A stretch of 64,000 nucleotides of DNA from Streptomyces qinglanensis (GTDB lineage Bacteria; Actinomycetota; Actinomycetes; Streptomycetales; Streptomycetaceae). Location of the stretch: contig NZ_FOGO01000019.1 in the NCBI RefSeq assembly GCF_900111245.1, positions 103,253-167,252 of the forward strand, read 5' to 3'. The translations under genes were made by a program, and so were the position numbers. Under the pieces are notes generated by a model. The model was given only the letters and a program-made list of their open reading frames with translations. It had not been told where the DNA came from and did no database searches. Positions 37,310 through 46,136 of this stretch are shown in pieces; the stretch's first letter is position 1; each line of letters starts with the position of its first letter.

Positions 37310-37321
37310 CCCCCCCCCCCC
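37310..37321. repeat. Homopolymeric tract of 12 C
   Basis: Twelve consecutive C lie ~49 bp upstream of the lhr start, in the divergent intergenic region. Such a run is rare even in GC-rich DNA and is prone to slippage or sequencing error. Confidence 0.8.
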
Positions 37322-37369
37322 GGAGCCGCCGGGCGCGGTCCCGGGCCGGTGTCAGTGCCGTGCTGCACG

Positions 37370-40300
37370 ATGGGAACCATGGGTCGGACATCGGCGCTGG
37401 ACGCCTTCTCACCGGCGACCCGTGCATGGTTCACGGGTGCCTTCAGCGAGCCCACCGCCGCGCAGGAGGGCGCCTGGCGTGCGCTGGCTGAGGAGTCGGA
37501 CGCGCTCGTGGTGGCACCGACCGGCTCGGGCAAGACGCTCGCGGCCTTCCTCGCCTCGCTGGACGCGCTGGCCGCCGCTCCGCCGCCCGCCGACCCGCTC
37601 AAGCGCTGCCGTGTGCTGTACGTGTCGCCACTGAAGGCGCTCGCGGTCGATGTCGAACGCAATCTGCGCAGCCCCCTCACGGGTATCCGGCAGGAGTCGC
37701 TGCGGCTGGGGCTGCCCGAGCCGGAGATCCGGGTCGGGATCCGTTCCGGCGACACTCCCGCGACCGAGCGCAGAGCGCTCGCCCGGCGCCCGCCGGACAT
37801 TCTGATCACCACCCCCGAGTCGCTGTTCCTGATGCTGACCTCCGGCGCCCGGGAAACGCTCTCCGGCGTCGGGACGGTGATCCTCGACGAGGTGCACGCG
37901 GTGGCGGGCACCAAGCGGGGTGCGCACCTGGCGCTCTCCCTGGAGCGGCTCGACGAACTGCTGGACGCCCCCGCGCGCCGGATCGGCCTGTCGGCCACCG
38001 TGCGGCCGGTGGACGAGGTGGCCCGCTTCCTCTCGCCCCGCAGGAACGCCGCGATCGTGCAGCCACCCTCGGGCAAGCGGTTCGACCTCTCGGTCGTGGT
38101 GCCCGTCGAGGACATGGGCGAGCTGGGAGGTTCCCCCGCGCAGGACGCCTCCGGAGCCGCGGGCGGTGGCCCCGGGGGCGGGGACACACCGTCGATCTGG
38201 CCCTCGGTGGAGGAGCGGATCACCGATCTCATCCAGGAGCACCGCTCCACCATCGTCTTCGCCAACTCACGGCGGCTGGCCGAGCGGCTGTGCAACCGGC
38301 TGAACGAGATCGCCTACGAGCGCGCCACGGGCGAGCCCATGCCCGAGGACCACTCGCCGGCCGAGCTGATGGGCAACGCGGGCGCCGTCACCGGAGCACC
38401 CGCGCTGCTAGCCCGGGCGCACCACGGCTCGGTCTCCAAGGAGCAGCGCTCCCAGGTCGAGGAGGATCTGAAGGCGGGCAGGCTGCCGGCCGTGGTGGCC
38501 ACCTCCAGTCTGGAGCTGGGGATCGACATGGGAGCCGTCGATCTCGTGATCCAGGTGGAGTCGCCGCCCTCGGTAGCTTCGGGGCTGCAGCGGGTGGGCC
38601 GGGCGGGCCACCAGGTGGGCGCGGTCTCGGCGGGAGTGGTCTTCCCCAAGTACCGGGGCGATCTGGTGCAGTCCGCCGTGGTCACCGAGCGGATGCGCGA
38701 GGGCGCCATCGAGGCGCTGCGCATCCCCGCCAACCCCCTGGACGTCCTCGCCCAGCAGATCGTCGCGATGGTCTCGGTGGACACCTGGAACGTGGACGAG
38801 CTGCTGGCTCTGGTGCGGCGGGCGGCGCCGTTCGCCGCGCTTCCGGAATCCGCCTACACCTCGGTGCTGGACATGCTGGCGGGGCGGTACCCCTCGGACG
38901 CCTTCGCGGAGCTGCGCCCGCGCCTGGTGTGGGACCGGGTGGCGGGGACGCTCAGCGGCCGTCCGGGCGCCCAGCGGCTGGCCGTCACCTCCGGCGGCAC
39001 CATCCCGGACCGGGGGCTGTTCGGGGTGTTCCTGGCCGGAACCGACCCCAAGAAGGGCGGCGGCCGCGTCGGGGAGCTGGACGAGGAGATGGTCTACGAG
39101 TCCCGGGTGGGTGATGTCTTCACCCTCGGGACGACGACCTGGCGGATCGAGGACATCACCCGGGACCGGGTACTCGTCACTCCCGCGCCCGGGGTGCCGG
39201 GCCGGCTGCCGTTCTGGCGCGGCGACCAGTTGGGCAGACCGCTGGAGCTGGGCCGGGCGCTGGGCGCCTTCCTGCGGGAGGTCGGCTCGCTCTCCCGCGA
39301 GCAGGCGGAGCAGCGGCTGGCGGCCTCCGGGATGGACACGCTGGCGATCGGCAATCTGCTGGCCTACCTGAGCGAGCAGCGCGAGGCCGCGGGGCACGTC
39401 CCGGACGACCGGACGATCGTCGTCGAGCGCTTCCGCGACGAGCTGGGCGACTGGCGCATCGTGGTGCACTCGCCGTTCGGCGCCCAGGTGCACGCGCCCT
39501 GGGCGCTGGCCATCGGCGCCCGGCTGGCGGAGCGGTACGGCATGGACGCGCAGGTGATGCACGCCGACGACGGCCTGGTGCTGCGGCTGCCGGACGCGGA
39601 GCTGATGGACCCCGGCCTGTTCGACGGGGAGGCGCGCCCGCCGCGCACGCCCGCGCAGGAAGCCCCGGCCGACCAGGACGAGCCCCCGCTGGGCGTCGGC
39701 GACGTCCTCTTCGACAAGGGCGAGGTCGAGCAGACCGTCACCGACCAGGTGGGCAATTCGGCCCTGTTCGCGGCCCGCTTCCGGGAGTGCGCCTCGCGCG
39801 CCCTGCTGCTGCCGCGCCGCAGCCCGGGCAGACGCACGCCCCTGTGGCAGCAGCGCCAGCGGGCGTCCCAACTCCTCCAAGTGGCTGCCGAGTTCGGCTC
39901 CTTCCCGATCGTCCTGGAGGCGGTGCGCGAGTGCCTCCAGGACGTGTTCGACGTGCCGGGGCTCACGGAGCTGATGGGCGACATCGAGGCCCGCCGGGTG
40001 CGCGTGGTCGAGGTCACCACGCCGGAGCCGTCACCGTTCGCCCGGTCGCTGCTGTTCGGTTACGTCGCCCAGTATCTGTACGAGGGCGACTCGCCGCTGG
40101 CCGAGCGGCGGGCCGCCGCGCTCTCCCTGGACTCCCGACTGCTGTCGGAGCTGCTGGGCCAGGCGGAGCTGCGGGAACTGCTGGACGCCGACGTGCTGGT
40201 CGAGCTGGAGCGGGAACTCCAGTGGCGTACCGAGGACCGCCGCCTCAAGGACGTGGAGGGTGTGGCCGACCTGCTGCGGCTGCTGGGCCCGCTCACCCCG

Positions 40301-42181
40301 GACGAGTTGGCGGAACGCGGCGCCGAGCCGGGCTGGGCGGCAGAGTTGGAGAAGGCCCGCCGCGCCGTCCGGGTACGGATCGCGGGCCGGGACCACTGGG
40401 CGGCGATCGAGGACGCGGGACGGTTGCGGGACGCGCTCGGGGTGGCACTGCCCGTCGGGGTTCCCGAAGCCTTCACCGAGCCGGTGGCGGACCCGCTGGG
40501 CGACCTGCTCTCGCGCTACGCCCGCACGCACGGCCCGTTCACCTCCGCCGCGGCTGCGGACCGCTTCGGGCTCGGGACCGCCGTCGCGGACGGTGCGCTG
40601 CACCGGCTGGCGGCCGGTGGCCGGCTGGTGCAGGGCGAGTTCCACCCCTCGGGGATCGGACAGGAGTGGTGCGACGCCGGGGTGCTGCGCAGGCTGCGGC
40701 GCCGTTCGCTGGCGGCGCTGCGCCAGGAGTTGGAGCCGGTCGCCCCGCAGTCGCTGGCCGCTTTTCTGCCGCAGTGGCAGCATGTGCGCACCAACAGCCT
40801 GCGGGGTGTGGAGGGGCTGCTGCGCACAGTGGAGCAGTTGCAGGGGGCGCCTGTTCCGGCGTCCGCGCTGGAGAAGCTGGTGCTGCCCGGCAGAGTCGCG
40901 GACTACGCGCCGCCCATGCTGGACGAGCTGACCGCCTCGGGGGAGGTCGTCTGGGCGGGTGCGGGAGCGCTGCCCGGCAAGGACGGCTGGATCTCGCTGC
41001 TGCCGGCCGACGCCGCCCCGCTGCTGCTGCCCACCCCGCATCCGCTGGAACTGACTCCGGTGCACCAGGCGGTGCTGACCGCGCTGGAAGGGGGCTACGG
41101 GCTGTTCTTCCGGCAGATCGCCGAGCGCGCGCGGGCCGCCCATCCGGAGTCGACCGATCCACAGCTCACGGAGGCGCTGTGGGATCTCGTGTGGTCGGGG
41201 AGGGTCACCGGTGACACGCTCGCACCGCTGCGCGCGCTGCTGGGCTCGGGGCGTACGGCCGGCTCGACGGCGCACCGCGCGAAGCGGCCCACCCCGCGCG
41301 GGCGCTACGGCTCGTTCACGGCGGCAGCAATCGCCGCGGGCAGCGGTGCGGGCCGCCGCGGCCCGGGGCGCGCACCGGCAGCCGCGCCACCGACCGTAGC
41401 CGGACGCTGGTCGCTGCTGCCCGCCGCGGAGAGCGACCCCACGCACCGGGCGCACGCGCTGGCACGCACCCTGCTGGACCGGCACGGGGTGGTCACGCGG
41501 GGCGCGGTGGCCGCCGAGGGCGTCGAGGGCGGGTTCTCGGCCGCGTACCGGGTGCTGTCCGCCTTCGAGGAGAGCGGGCAGGCGCGGCGCGGCTACGTGG
41601 TCGAGGGACTGGGCGCCGCGCAGTTCGCCATGGACGGCGCGGTGGACAGACTGCGCGCGGTCAGCACAGCCCGGGAGCGGGAGGGCGGCGTCCCCGGCGC
41701 GTACGGCGGCCCGCGCGGAGGCAGTGCCCGTGCGGCATCGGGTGCGCTGGTGCTGGCGGCCGCCGACCCGGCGAACGCCTACGGTGCCGCCCTGCCCTGG
41801 CCGCCGCCGCCAGCCGGTGCCACCCACAAGCCAGGACGAAAGGCGGGCGCACTGGTCGTGCTGGTCGACGGCGCGCTGACCCTCTACGTCGAACGCGGCG
41901 GGAAGACGCTGCTGGCCTGGGCTCGGGATCCCGCGGCGCCGGAGGGCGCCCCGGGTGAGCCCGCGGGCGCGTCGGCCCCGGAAACCGCGGACCGACCCGA
42001 CTCCGCGCAGGTGGTGGCGGCCGTCGAGGCGCTCGCCGAGGCAGCGCGCCGGGGCGCGCTCGGTACGGTCACGGTGGAGCGGGTCAACGGCACGGCAGCG
42101 CTGTCGTCACCGTTGAGCCCCGCCCTGGAGGCCGCGGGGTTCCATCCGACCCCGCGCGGACTGCGGCTGCGCGCGAGATAG
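37370..42181 (+). CDS. lhr: Lhr-type ATP-dependent helicase
   Basis: A 1603-residue Large-helicase-related protein, the long form typical of actinobacteria. The SF2 core has Walker A APTGSGKTLAAF (~residue 50), motif II LDEVHAVAGTKRG, STIVFANSRRLAERL and ATSSLELGIDMGAVDLVIQV with GRAGHQ. A winged-helix and the large Lhr C-terminal region follow. It translocates 3'-5' on single-stranded DNA and unwinds RNA-DNA hybrids (family knowledge). I use ATG 37370 (MGTMGRTSALDAF); the frame is open to 37208 but that stretch holds the C12 run and is implausible protein. The partner-type gene nei2 lies 0.86 kb downstream, consistent with a repair role. Confidence 0.95.
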   Translation: MGTMGRTSALDAFSPATRAWFTGAFSEPTAAQEGAWRALAEESDALVVAPTGSGKTLAAFLASLDALAAAPPPADPLKRCRVLYVSPLKALAVDVERNLRSPLTGIRQESLRLGLPEPEIRVGIRSGDTPATERRALARRPPDILITTPESLFLMLTSGARETLSGVGTVILDEVHAVAGTKRGAHLALSLERLDELLDAPARRIGLSATVRPVDEVARFLSPRRNAAIVQPPSGKRFDLSVVVPVEDMGELGGSPAQDASGAAGGGPGGGDTPSIWPSVEERITDLIQEHRSTIVFANSRRLAERLCNRLNEIAYERATGEPMPEDHSPAELMGNAGAVTGAPALLARAHHGSVSKEQRSQVEEDLKAGRLPAVVATSSLELGIDMGAVDLVIQVESPPSVASGLQRVGRAGHQVGAVSAGVVFPKYRGDLVQSAVVTERMREGAIEALRIPANPLDVLAQQIVAMVSVDTWNVDELLALVRRAAPFAALPESAYTSVLDMLAGRYPSDAFAELRPRLVWDRVAGTLSGRPGAQRLAVTSGGTIPDRGLFGVFLAGTDPKKGGGRVGELDEEMVYESRVGDVFTLGTTTWRIEDITRDRVLVTPAPGVPGRLPFWRGDQLGRPLELGRALGAFLREVGSLSREQAEQRLAASGMDTLAIGNLLAYLSEQREAAGHVPDDRTIVVERFRDELGDWRIVVHSPFGAQVHAPWALAIGARLAERYGMDAQVMHADDGLVLRLPDAELMDPGLFDGEARPPRTPAQEAPADQDEPPLGVGDVLFDKGEVEQTVTDQVGNSALFAARFRECASRALLLPRRSPGRRTPLWQQRQRASQLLQVAAEFGSFPIVLEAVRECLQDVFDVPGLTELMGDIEARRVRVVEVTTPEPSPFARSLLFGYVAQYLYEGDSPLAERRAAALSLDSRLLSELLGQAELRELLDADVLVELERELQWRTEDRRLKDVEGVADLLRLLGPLTPDELAERGAEPGWAAELEKARRAVRVRIAGRDHWAAIEDAGRLRDALGVALPVGVPEAFTEPVADPLGDLLSRYARTHGPFTSAAAADRFGLGTAVADGALHRLAAGGRLVQGEFHPSGIGQEWCDAGVLRRLRRRSLAALRQELEPVAPQSLAAFLPQWQHVRTNSLRGVEGLLRTVEQLQGAPVPASALEKLVLPGRVADYAPPMLDELTASGEVVWAGAGALPGKDGWISLLPADAAPLLLPTPHPLELTPVHQAVLTALEGGYGLFFRQIAERARAAHPESTDPQLTEALWDLVWSGRVTGDTLAPLRALLGSGRTAGSTAHRAKRPTPRGRYGSFTAAAIAAGSGAGRRGPGRAPAAAPPTVAGRWSLLPAAESDPTHRAHALARTLLDRHGVVTRGAVAAEGVEGGFSAAYRVLSAFEESGQARRGYVVEGLGAAQFAMDGAVDRLRAVSTAREREGGVPGAYGGPRGGSARAASGALVLAAADPANAYGAALPWPPPPAGATHKPGRKAGALVVLVDGALTLYVERGGKTLLAWARDPAAPEGAPGEPAGASAPETADRPDSAQVVAAVEALAEAARRGALGTVTVERVNGTAALSSPLSPALEAAGFHPTPRGLRLRAR

Positions 42182-42271
42182 CCGTGCGCCGTCGGCGGGA
42201 CGACGCTGTCCCACCCGGCCCCTGGTGCCGGCGCCGTCCGCCCCGGAAACCGCGCGGCGGGTGGTCACTCG

Positions 42272-42868
42272 TCACTCCTGACCGGATGCCCCGGAGGACT
42301 CGCTGTCGGAGCGGGTCGCCAGCATGATCTGCCGGAGAAGGCCGGCGAGCAGTCGCTGTTCGTGCCAGTCGAGGACGCCGAACAGGCGACGCTCCTCCTC
42401 GGCTGCCGTCTCGATGGCGGCCAGCCACACGGAGCGCCCCTCGTCGGTGAGGACGACTTGCGGGGAGGGGCCACCGGAGGCGGTGCGGGCCACGAGGTCC
42501 CGCTGCTCCAGCACGTCCAACAGCTCGGACACGGCGTTGGGCGCCGCGCCGAGATCGACGGCGAGCCCGGTGAGGTCCGCCTGCCCGCTGTTCCCGGCAA
42601 GGAGGTGCAGGACTTCGTGCTCCTCCCGCCGCAGTCCGCACTCCGCCAGCGCCCGCTCCCCCGACCGCCGCAGGTGGTCGGCGAGGTACTGCATCCGGGT
42701 GACGGCGCCCTCGACATGGCGGTTGAGGTCGGGCAGCACCGGCTGCCAGCGGTCCAGATGGTCCTCGACCCAGTCCCGCGCGCCCTCCAGCGCGTCCCTC
42801 TGCTCGGCCTCGGCCTCTCCGTCCACGTCGAGCGCGTCGTGCTGTCGTTGGTATCCCCACTGCCCCAT
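42272..42868 (-). CDS. MarR-family transcriptional regulator
   Basis: A 198-residue winged-helix regulator. The DNA-binding region is visible as EEHEVLHLLAGNSGQADLTG with LAVDLGAAPNAVSELLDVLE, then QRDLVARTASGGPSPQVVLTDE as the wing. Helices at each end should form the dimer. I choose ATG 42868; TACGAT eight bases upstream could be the -10 of a leaderless transcript, and no ribosome binding site is seen. It lies between lhr and nei2 on the opposite strand and is divergent from nei2. The ligand and targets are unknown. Confidence 0.82.
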   Translation of the reverse strand: MGQWGYQRQHDALDVDGEAEAEQRDALEGARDWVEDHLDRWQPVLPDLNRHVEGAVTRMQYLADHLRRSGERALAECGLRREEHEVLHLLAGNSGQADLTGLAVDLGAAPNAVSELLDVLEQRDLVARTASGGPSPQVVLTDEGRSVWLAAIETAAEEERRLFGVLDWHEQRLLAGLLRQIMLATRSDSESSGASGQE

Positions 42869-43002
42869 GGCCCTGGATCGTATCCCGTGATCGTCCGGCA
42901 CTTCCCGCCGCTCTCCCCCGCTTCCGTCGCCGGCTCCTGCAACCATGGGCATATGTCCCAGGGAGCCGGGATGGCGCAGGTTGCCGGAAGGCCGGGAATG
43001 TC

Positions 43003-43029
43003 GTGGAAGCCGTGGAAGCCGCGGAAGGA
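43003..43029 (+). repeat. Three 9-bp near-repeats before nei2
   Basis: gtggaagcc is repeated twice exactly, then gcggaagga; the last copy supplies the GGAAGGAG ribosome binding site of nei2. Confidence 0.7.
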
Positions 43030-43039
43030 GTGACGGCCG

Positions 43040-43885
43040 ATGCCCGAGGGGGACACCGTCTGGCGCACCGCGCACGCGCTGCATTCGGCGCTGGCGGGAC
43101 AGGCGCTGGTCCGCACGGATTTCCGGGTGCCCAGGATGGCGACGGTCGATCTGTCGGGCCGGATGCTGCTGGATGTCACTCCGCGCGGCAAACACCTGCT
43201 GATGCGCGTCGAGGGCGGCTTGACGGTGCACTCCCATCTGGGCATGGAGGGTGCGTGGCGGATCAGGGCAGACCCGCCGGGCCACACCGACCCGCTCAGA
43301 GGTTTCGGCCCCGGCCACCAGATCCGTGCGCTCCTGGCCACCGGTTCGCACACTGCCGCCGGGATCCGGCTCCCCGTACTGGAACTGGTACGCACCTCGG
43401 CGGAGTTCACGGTGGTCGGCCATCTGGGTCCCGATCTGCTCGGCCCCGACTGGGACGCGGCCGAAGCCGAACGGCGGCTGCTCCAGGACCCGGCGCGCCC
43501 GCTGGTCGAGGCACTGCTCGACCAGCGCAACCTGGCGGGTGTCGGCAACGTCTACGCGGCCGAGTTGTGCTTTCTCGCCCGCACTTCGCCCTGGACCCCG
43601 GTGGGCTCGCTGCCCGCGGGGCTGTCGGCCCGCTTGGTCGGCGCCGCCAAGCGGCTGCTGGAGGCCAACAAGGACCGGCTCCGCCGCCGCACCACCAACA
43701 GCCCGCGGCCGGACCGCGGTCTGGCGGTCTACGGCCGCGGGAACCGCCCGTGCCACCGCTGCGGCACCCCGATCCGCACCGGCTCCCACGGACCGCCCGA
43801 CCGCGTCCGCACCGTCTGGTACTGCCCGCACTGCCAGCCGACGCCCGGGGACGCCGGACAAGGAGCACGATCCAGCGGTACTTGA
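43040..43885 (+). CDS. nei2: DNA glycosylase/AP lyase Nei2 (Fpg/Nei family)
   Basis: A 281-residue base-excision enzyme. The N-terminus MPEGDTVWRTAHALHSALAG carries the catalytic Pro2-Glu3 and the Nei-type W. The helix-two-turns-helix is LLDQRNLAGVGNVYAAELCF. A C-terminal zinc finger is visible (CHRCGTPI and WYCPHCQ). It removes oxidised pyrimidines. GGAAGGAG precedes the ATG. Actinobacterial Nei2 is often encoded beside lhr, as here. Confidence 0.93.
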   Translation: MPEGDTVWRTAHALHSALAGQALVRTDFRVPRMATVDLSGRMLLDVTPRGKHLLMRVEGGLTVHSHLGMEGAWRIRADPPGHTDPLRGFGPGHQIRALLATGSHTAAGIRLPVLELVRTSAEFTVVGHLGPDLLGPDWDAAEAERRLLQDPARPLVEALLDQRNLAGVGNVYAAELCFLARTSPWTPVGSLPAGLSARLVGAAKRLLEANKDRLRRRTTNSPRPDRGLAVYGRGNRPCHRCGTPIRTGSHGPPDRVRTVWYCPHCQPTPGDAGQGARSSGT

Positions 43886-44000
43886 CGTCCCGTCAACTCG
43901 CAGGCGACCTCGTCGGACCGCGGGCCTCTGGTACTCGCGGTACCTGATGGACGACCGGAACGGCAGGGCCGCCCTGGGTGACCTCGCTTCCGGCGGCAGC

Positions 44001-44032
44001 GTCCGCACAGCGCCTCAGCGCACTGTGCGGAC
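44001..44032 (+). terminator. Possible terminator after nei2
   Basis: gtccgcacag (44001-44010) pairs with ctgtgcggac (44023-44032); the loop can add a short cgc/gcg stem. It lies 115 bp past the nei2 stop. Confidence 0.5.
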
Positions 44033-44351
44033 CGCGGTGAGAAGGAACGGCGCACACAGCGGAACTGATCACGCAGGAGGGCGGACGGCCCTCGGCACGC
44101 CTGGAGGGACTCATCCGACCGCGCGGAGACCACCGAATCCGCGGCGGCAGCTCCACGCCGGCCCCGGAACGGCTTCGCACCGCCGCGCCGTGGGCACACT
44201 GCGGCACCGCCGGGAGGTCCGGAGGCACCGGCCCACGTCCTCGCTGCCGGCTTCGGCGGCCTCCGCGCTCCCGCCGCGAAACGGACCGGGGCGGTCGGAT
44301 CCTGCGCGCGTGCGCCCAGTACGCCGTATCCGGCGTCCGGCCTCTCGCCTG

Positions 44352-44612
44352 TCACGACCGGGCGGATCCTGCGCTTCCTCGGCCGGGTCGCCCTGCCGGG
44401 GCAGCCCGCCGGGCGTCCGCACGCTCCCGAGCCGGGCGCGCTCGCGCCACGTGCACGGGCAGTACGCTCAACCCCCATCCCCCCGCCGTCACCGACGCCT
44501 CCACCGGACCGCCCTCCCCTGCGGCCACCCGCCATATCGCGCACAGCCAGCCGAGGGCACAGGCACTCCCGAGTGCCCAGCGACACCGCAGCAACGGGCG
44601 CACAGCCGACAT
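44352..44612 (-). CDS. Possible small membrane protein
   Basis: An 86-codon frame starting ATG 44612 with GGGAGGT seven bases upstream, which is the main reason to list it. The predicted N-terminus MSAVRPLLRCRWALGSACAL continues GWLCAIWRVAAG, a plausible single membrane segment; the tail is Arg/Ala/Gly-rich. Third-position GC bias is moderate. I do not recognise it, and the frame could be chance in GC-rich DNA. Confidence 0.3.
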   Translation of the reverse strand: MSAVRPLLRCRWALGSACALGWLCAIWRVAAGEGGPVEASVTAGGWGLSVLPVHVARARPARERADARRAAPAGRPGRGSAGSARS

Positions 44613-44924
44613 GCCGCCACCTCCCGCGACGACGTCCAGGCCGCATGGGGCGGAGTGCCGCGCACAGCGGTGCGGACGGGCCGTCGACGAAATCGAGAAC
44701 ATCGCCCGAGAACATCGCCATCGTCCCGCACCCCGGGCGACCCCGCGACCACAGCACGTCGTCGTACCCGGGAGGCACGATCTCGCAGCGTGCAGCGTGA
44801 TGCCCGGCAGGAGCCCGCCCCCGGCCCGCTCCGGGCGCGGTACGGGGCCCGGAAGGAGCTGCCCGTGGCTCGGGCCCGGGCGACGGGGACCGCCACGGGC
44901 GCGGCCGGCCCCGGTACACACGAA

Positions 44925-44952
44925 GGCCCCGCCGGAAGAGTCCGGCGGGGCC
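44925..44952 (-). terminator. Terminator downstream of clgR
   Basis: A perfect 12-bp stem (44925-44936 with 44941-44952) with an AGAG/CTCT loop, 90 bp after the clgR stop. Confidence 0.8.
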
Positions 44953-45041
44953 TGTCGTTCCACATCTCACCCGGCTGCCGCGTCCCGCGCACCGCACGGA
45001 ACCCCGGCAGCGGCGTACGCAGCCACGATCGCCACCCGGCG

Positions 45042-45422
45042 TCAGGCAGCGACCACGTCCACGGCCTCTGTCGGCGCCTTGATCGTGACGCGCTCCTCGG
45101 GCACCCCGGTGACCGAGGTAACGGACAGCGGGTTGAGCACCGGCCGCATCGGGGCGGGCACGGCGTCGCTCGCCGCGGACTCGGCCAGCTCAGCGAGCGC
45201 CAGCTCGTCGCTGACCTCCCGCATCAGCTCGGACATCCGCACATCGAGGGCGTCACAGATCGATGAGAGCAGCTCGGACGAGGCTTCCTTCTGGCCGCGC
45301 TCGACCTCGGAGAGGTATCCGAGCGAGACCCTGGCGGACGATGAGACTTCGCGCAGGGTGCGACCCTGGCGTTGGCGCTGCCGACGCAGCACGTCACCCA
45401 ACAGGCGACGGAGCAGAATCAT
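45042..45422 (-). CDS. clgR: Transcriptional activator ClgR
   Basis: A 126-residue XRE-type regulator recognised from its highly conserved N-terminus, MILLRRLLGDVLRRQRQRQG, with the helix-turn-helix LREVSSSARVSLGYLSEVER. In Streptomyces and relatives ClgR activates clpP1P2, clpC and lon. The C-terminus ends EAVDVVAA; the terminal VVAA is the kind of tag that makes ClgR itself a ClpP substrate, giving feedback (family knowledge). It follows cinA on the same strand with a 130-bp gap. A terminator lies at 44925. Confidence 0.93.
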   Translation of the reverse strand: MILLRRLLGDVLRRQRQRQGRTLREVSSSARVSLGYLSEVERGQKEASSELLSSICDALDVRMSELMREVSDELALAELAESAASDAVPAPMRPVLNPLSVTSVTGVPEERVTIKAPTEAVDVVAA

Positions 45423-45552
45423 CGGTGCTCCTCCCTCTCAACGCGCGGCGTCTTCCACAGCCTGTATCGGGACGGCCAGTTGGCCCCGACTCCTTCAGGC
45501 TCCACCGTACCGCCTCGGCAGGCGGCCGTGCGGGGAGCGATGTCGTGTTCAC

Positions 45553-46110
45553 TCAGGGCTGCAAACATCCATTCCCCCCGCTCTGTTCCCTATCCTGCCC
45601 TCCGGCATTTTCGATCAGTTCGTCGTAGAGCAGCTCCAGCGCTCCTCGAACACTCTCCGTGCGAATCCCGGCACGCTCACGTTCCTCGGCTGTCGCACCG
45701 CCGCCGGCGGCCGGCTCACCGCTCCGGCCGACCGCCAACCGCAGCTTCCGCGCCACTGCCGGCGACCCGGGAGCGGCGACGGCGACGTACACCGTTCCGA
45801 CCGGTTGCCCGTCCTGGGGGTCGGGCCCGGCCACGCCCGTGGTGGCGAGGCCCCAGTCGGCGCCGAGCACCGTGCGTACCCCGTGCGCCATCCGACGCGC
45901 GACCTCGGCGTCGACAGCACCCCGCTCCTCAAGGAGTGCCCCGTCCACACCGAGTACATCCCTCTTGAGCGCGGTCGCATACGCGGTCACCGAACCACGG
46001 AAGACCCGTGAGGCGCCTGGGACGCCGGTGATCTCGGCCGCGACCAGTCCTCCGGTCAGCGACTCCGCCACTGCGAGCGTCTGGCCCCGCTCGGCGAGCA
46101 GCGCCAGCAC
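45553..46110 (-). CDS. cinA: CinA C-terminal-domain protein (nicotinamide-nucleotide amidase type)
   Basis: A 185-residue stand-alone CinA C-terminal domain. Signature sequences are TLAVAESLTGGLVAAEITGV, SVTAYATALKRDVLGV and GLATTGVAGPDPQDGQPVGT. The family deamidates NMN (PncC activity) in several bacteria; the N-terminal MoCF domain is absent. The GTG at 46110 is the only reasonable start, 27 bp after the pgsA stop, so it belongs to the rimO-pgsA-cinA operon. Confidence 0.9.
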   Translation of the reverse strand: MLALLAERGQTLAVAESLTGGLVAAEITGVPGASRVFRGSVTAYATALKRDVLGVDGALLEERGAVDAEVARRMAHGVRTVLGADWGLATTGVAGPDPQDGQPVGTVYVAVAAPGSPAVARKLRLAVGRSGEPAAGGGATAEERERAGIRTESVRGALELLYDELIENAGGQDREQSGGNGCLQP

Positions 46111-46136
46111 GCCACCAGCCCGGGAATCCGCCTGCG

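Larger units (their letters stand above)
43886..45041. other. Gene-poor region between nei2 and clgR
   Basis: 1156 bp in which all long open frames on both strands have Arg/Pro/Gly-rich translations without domain-like content. I can support a hairpin after nei2 (44001-44032), one small possible membrane-protein gene (44352-44612) and the clgR terminator (44925-44952). A 12-base direct repeat gagaacatcgcc lies at 44695-44706 and 44708-44719. It may be a decayed gene region. Confidence 0.5.

Noticed and set aside
37208..37369. 54-codon N-terminal extension of Lhr
   Set aside because: It spans the C12 run, overlaps the AraC gene start and lacks the family N-terminus; ATG 37370 fits better.
44697..44997. 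Minus-strand frame beginning MRGTRQPGE and related overlapping frames
   Set aside because: They run through the clgR terminator hairpin and have Arg/Pro/Gly-only composition.
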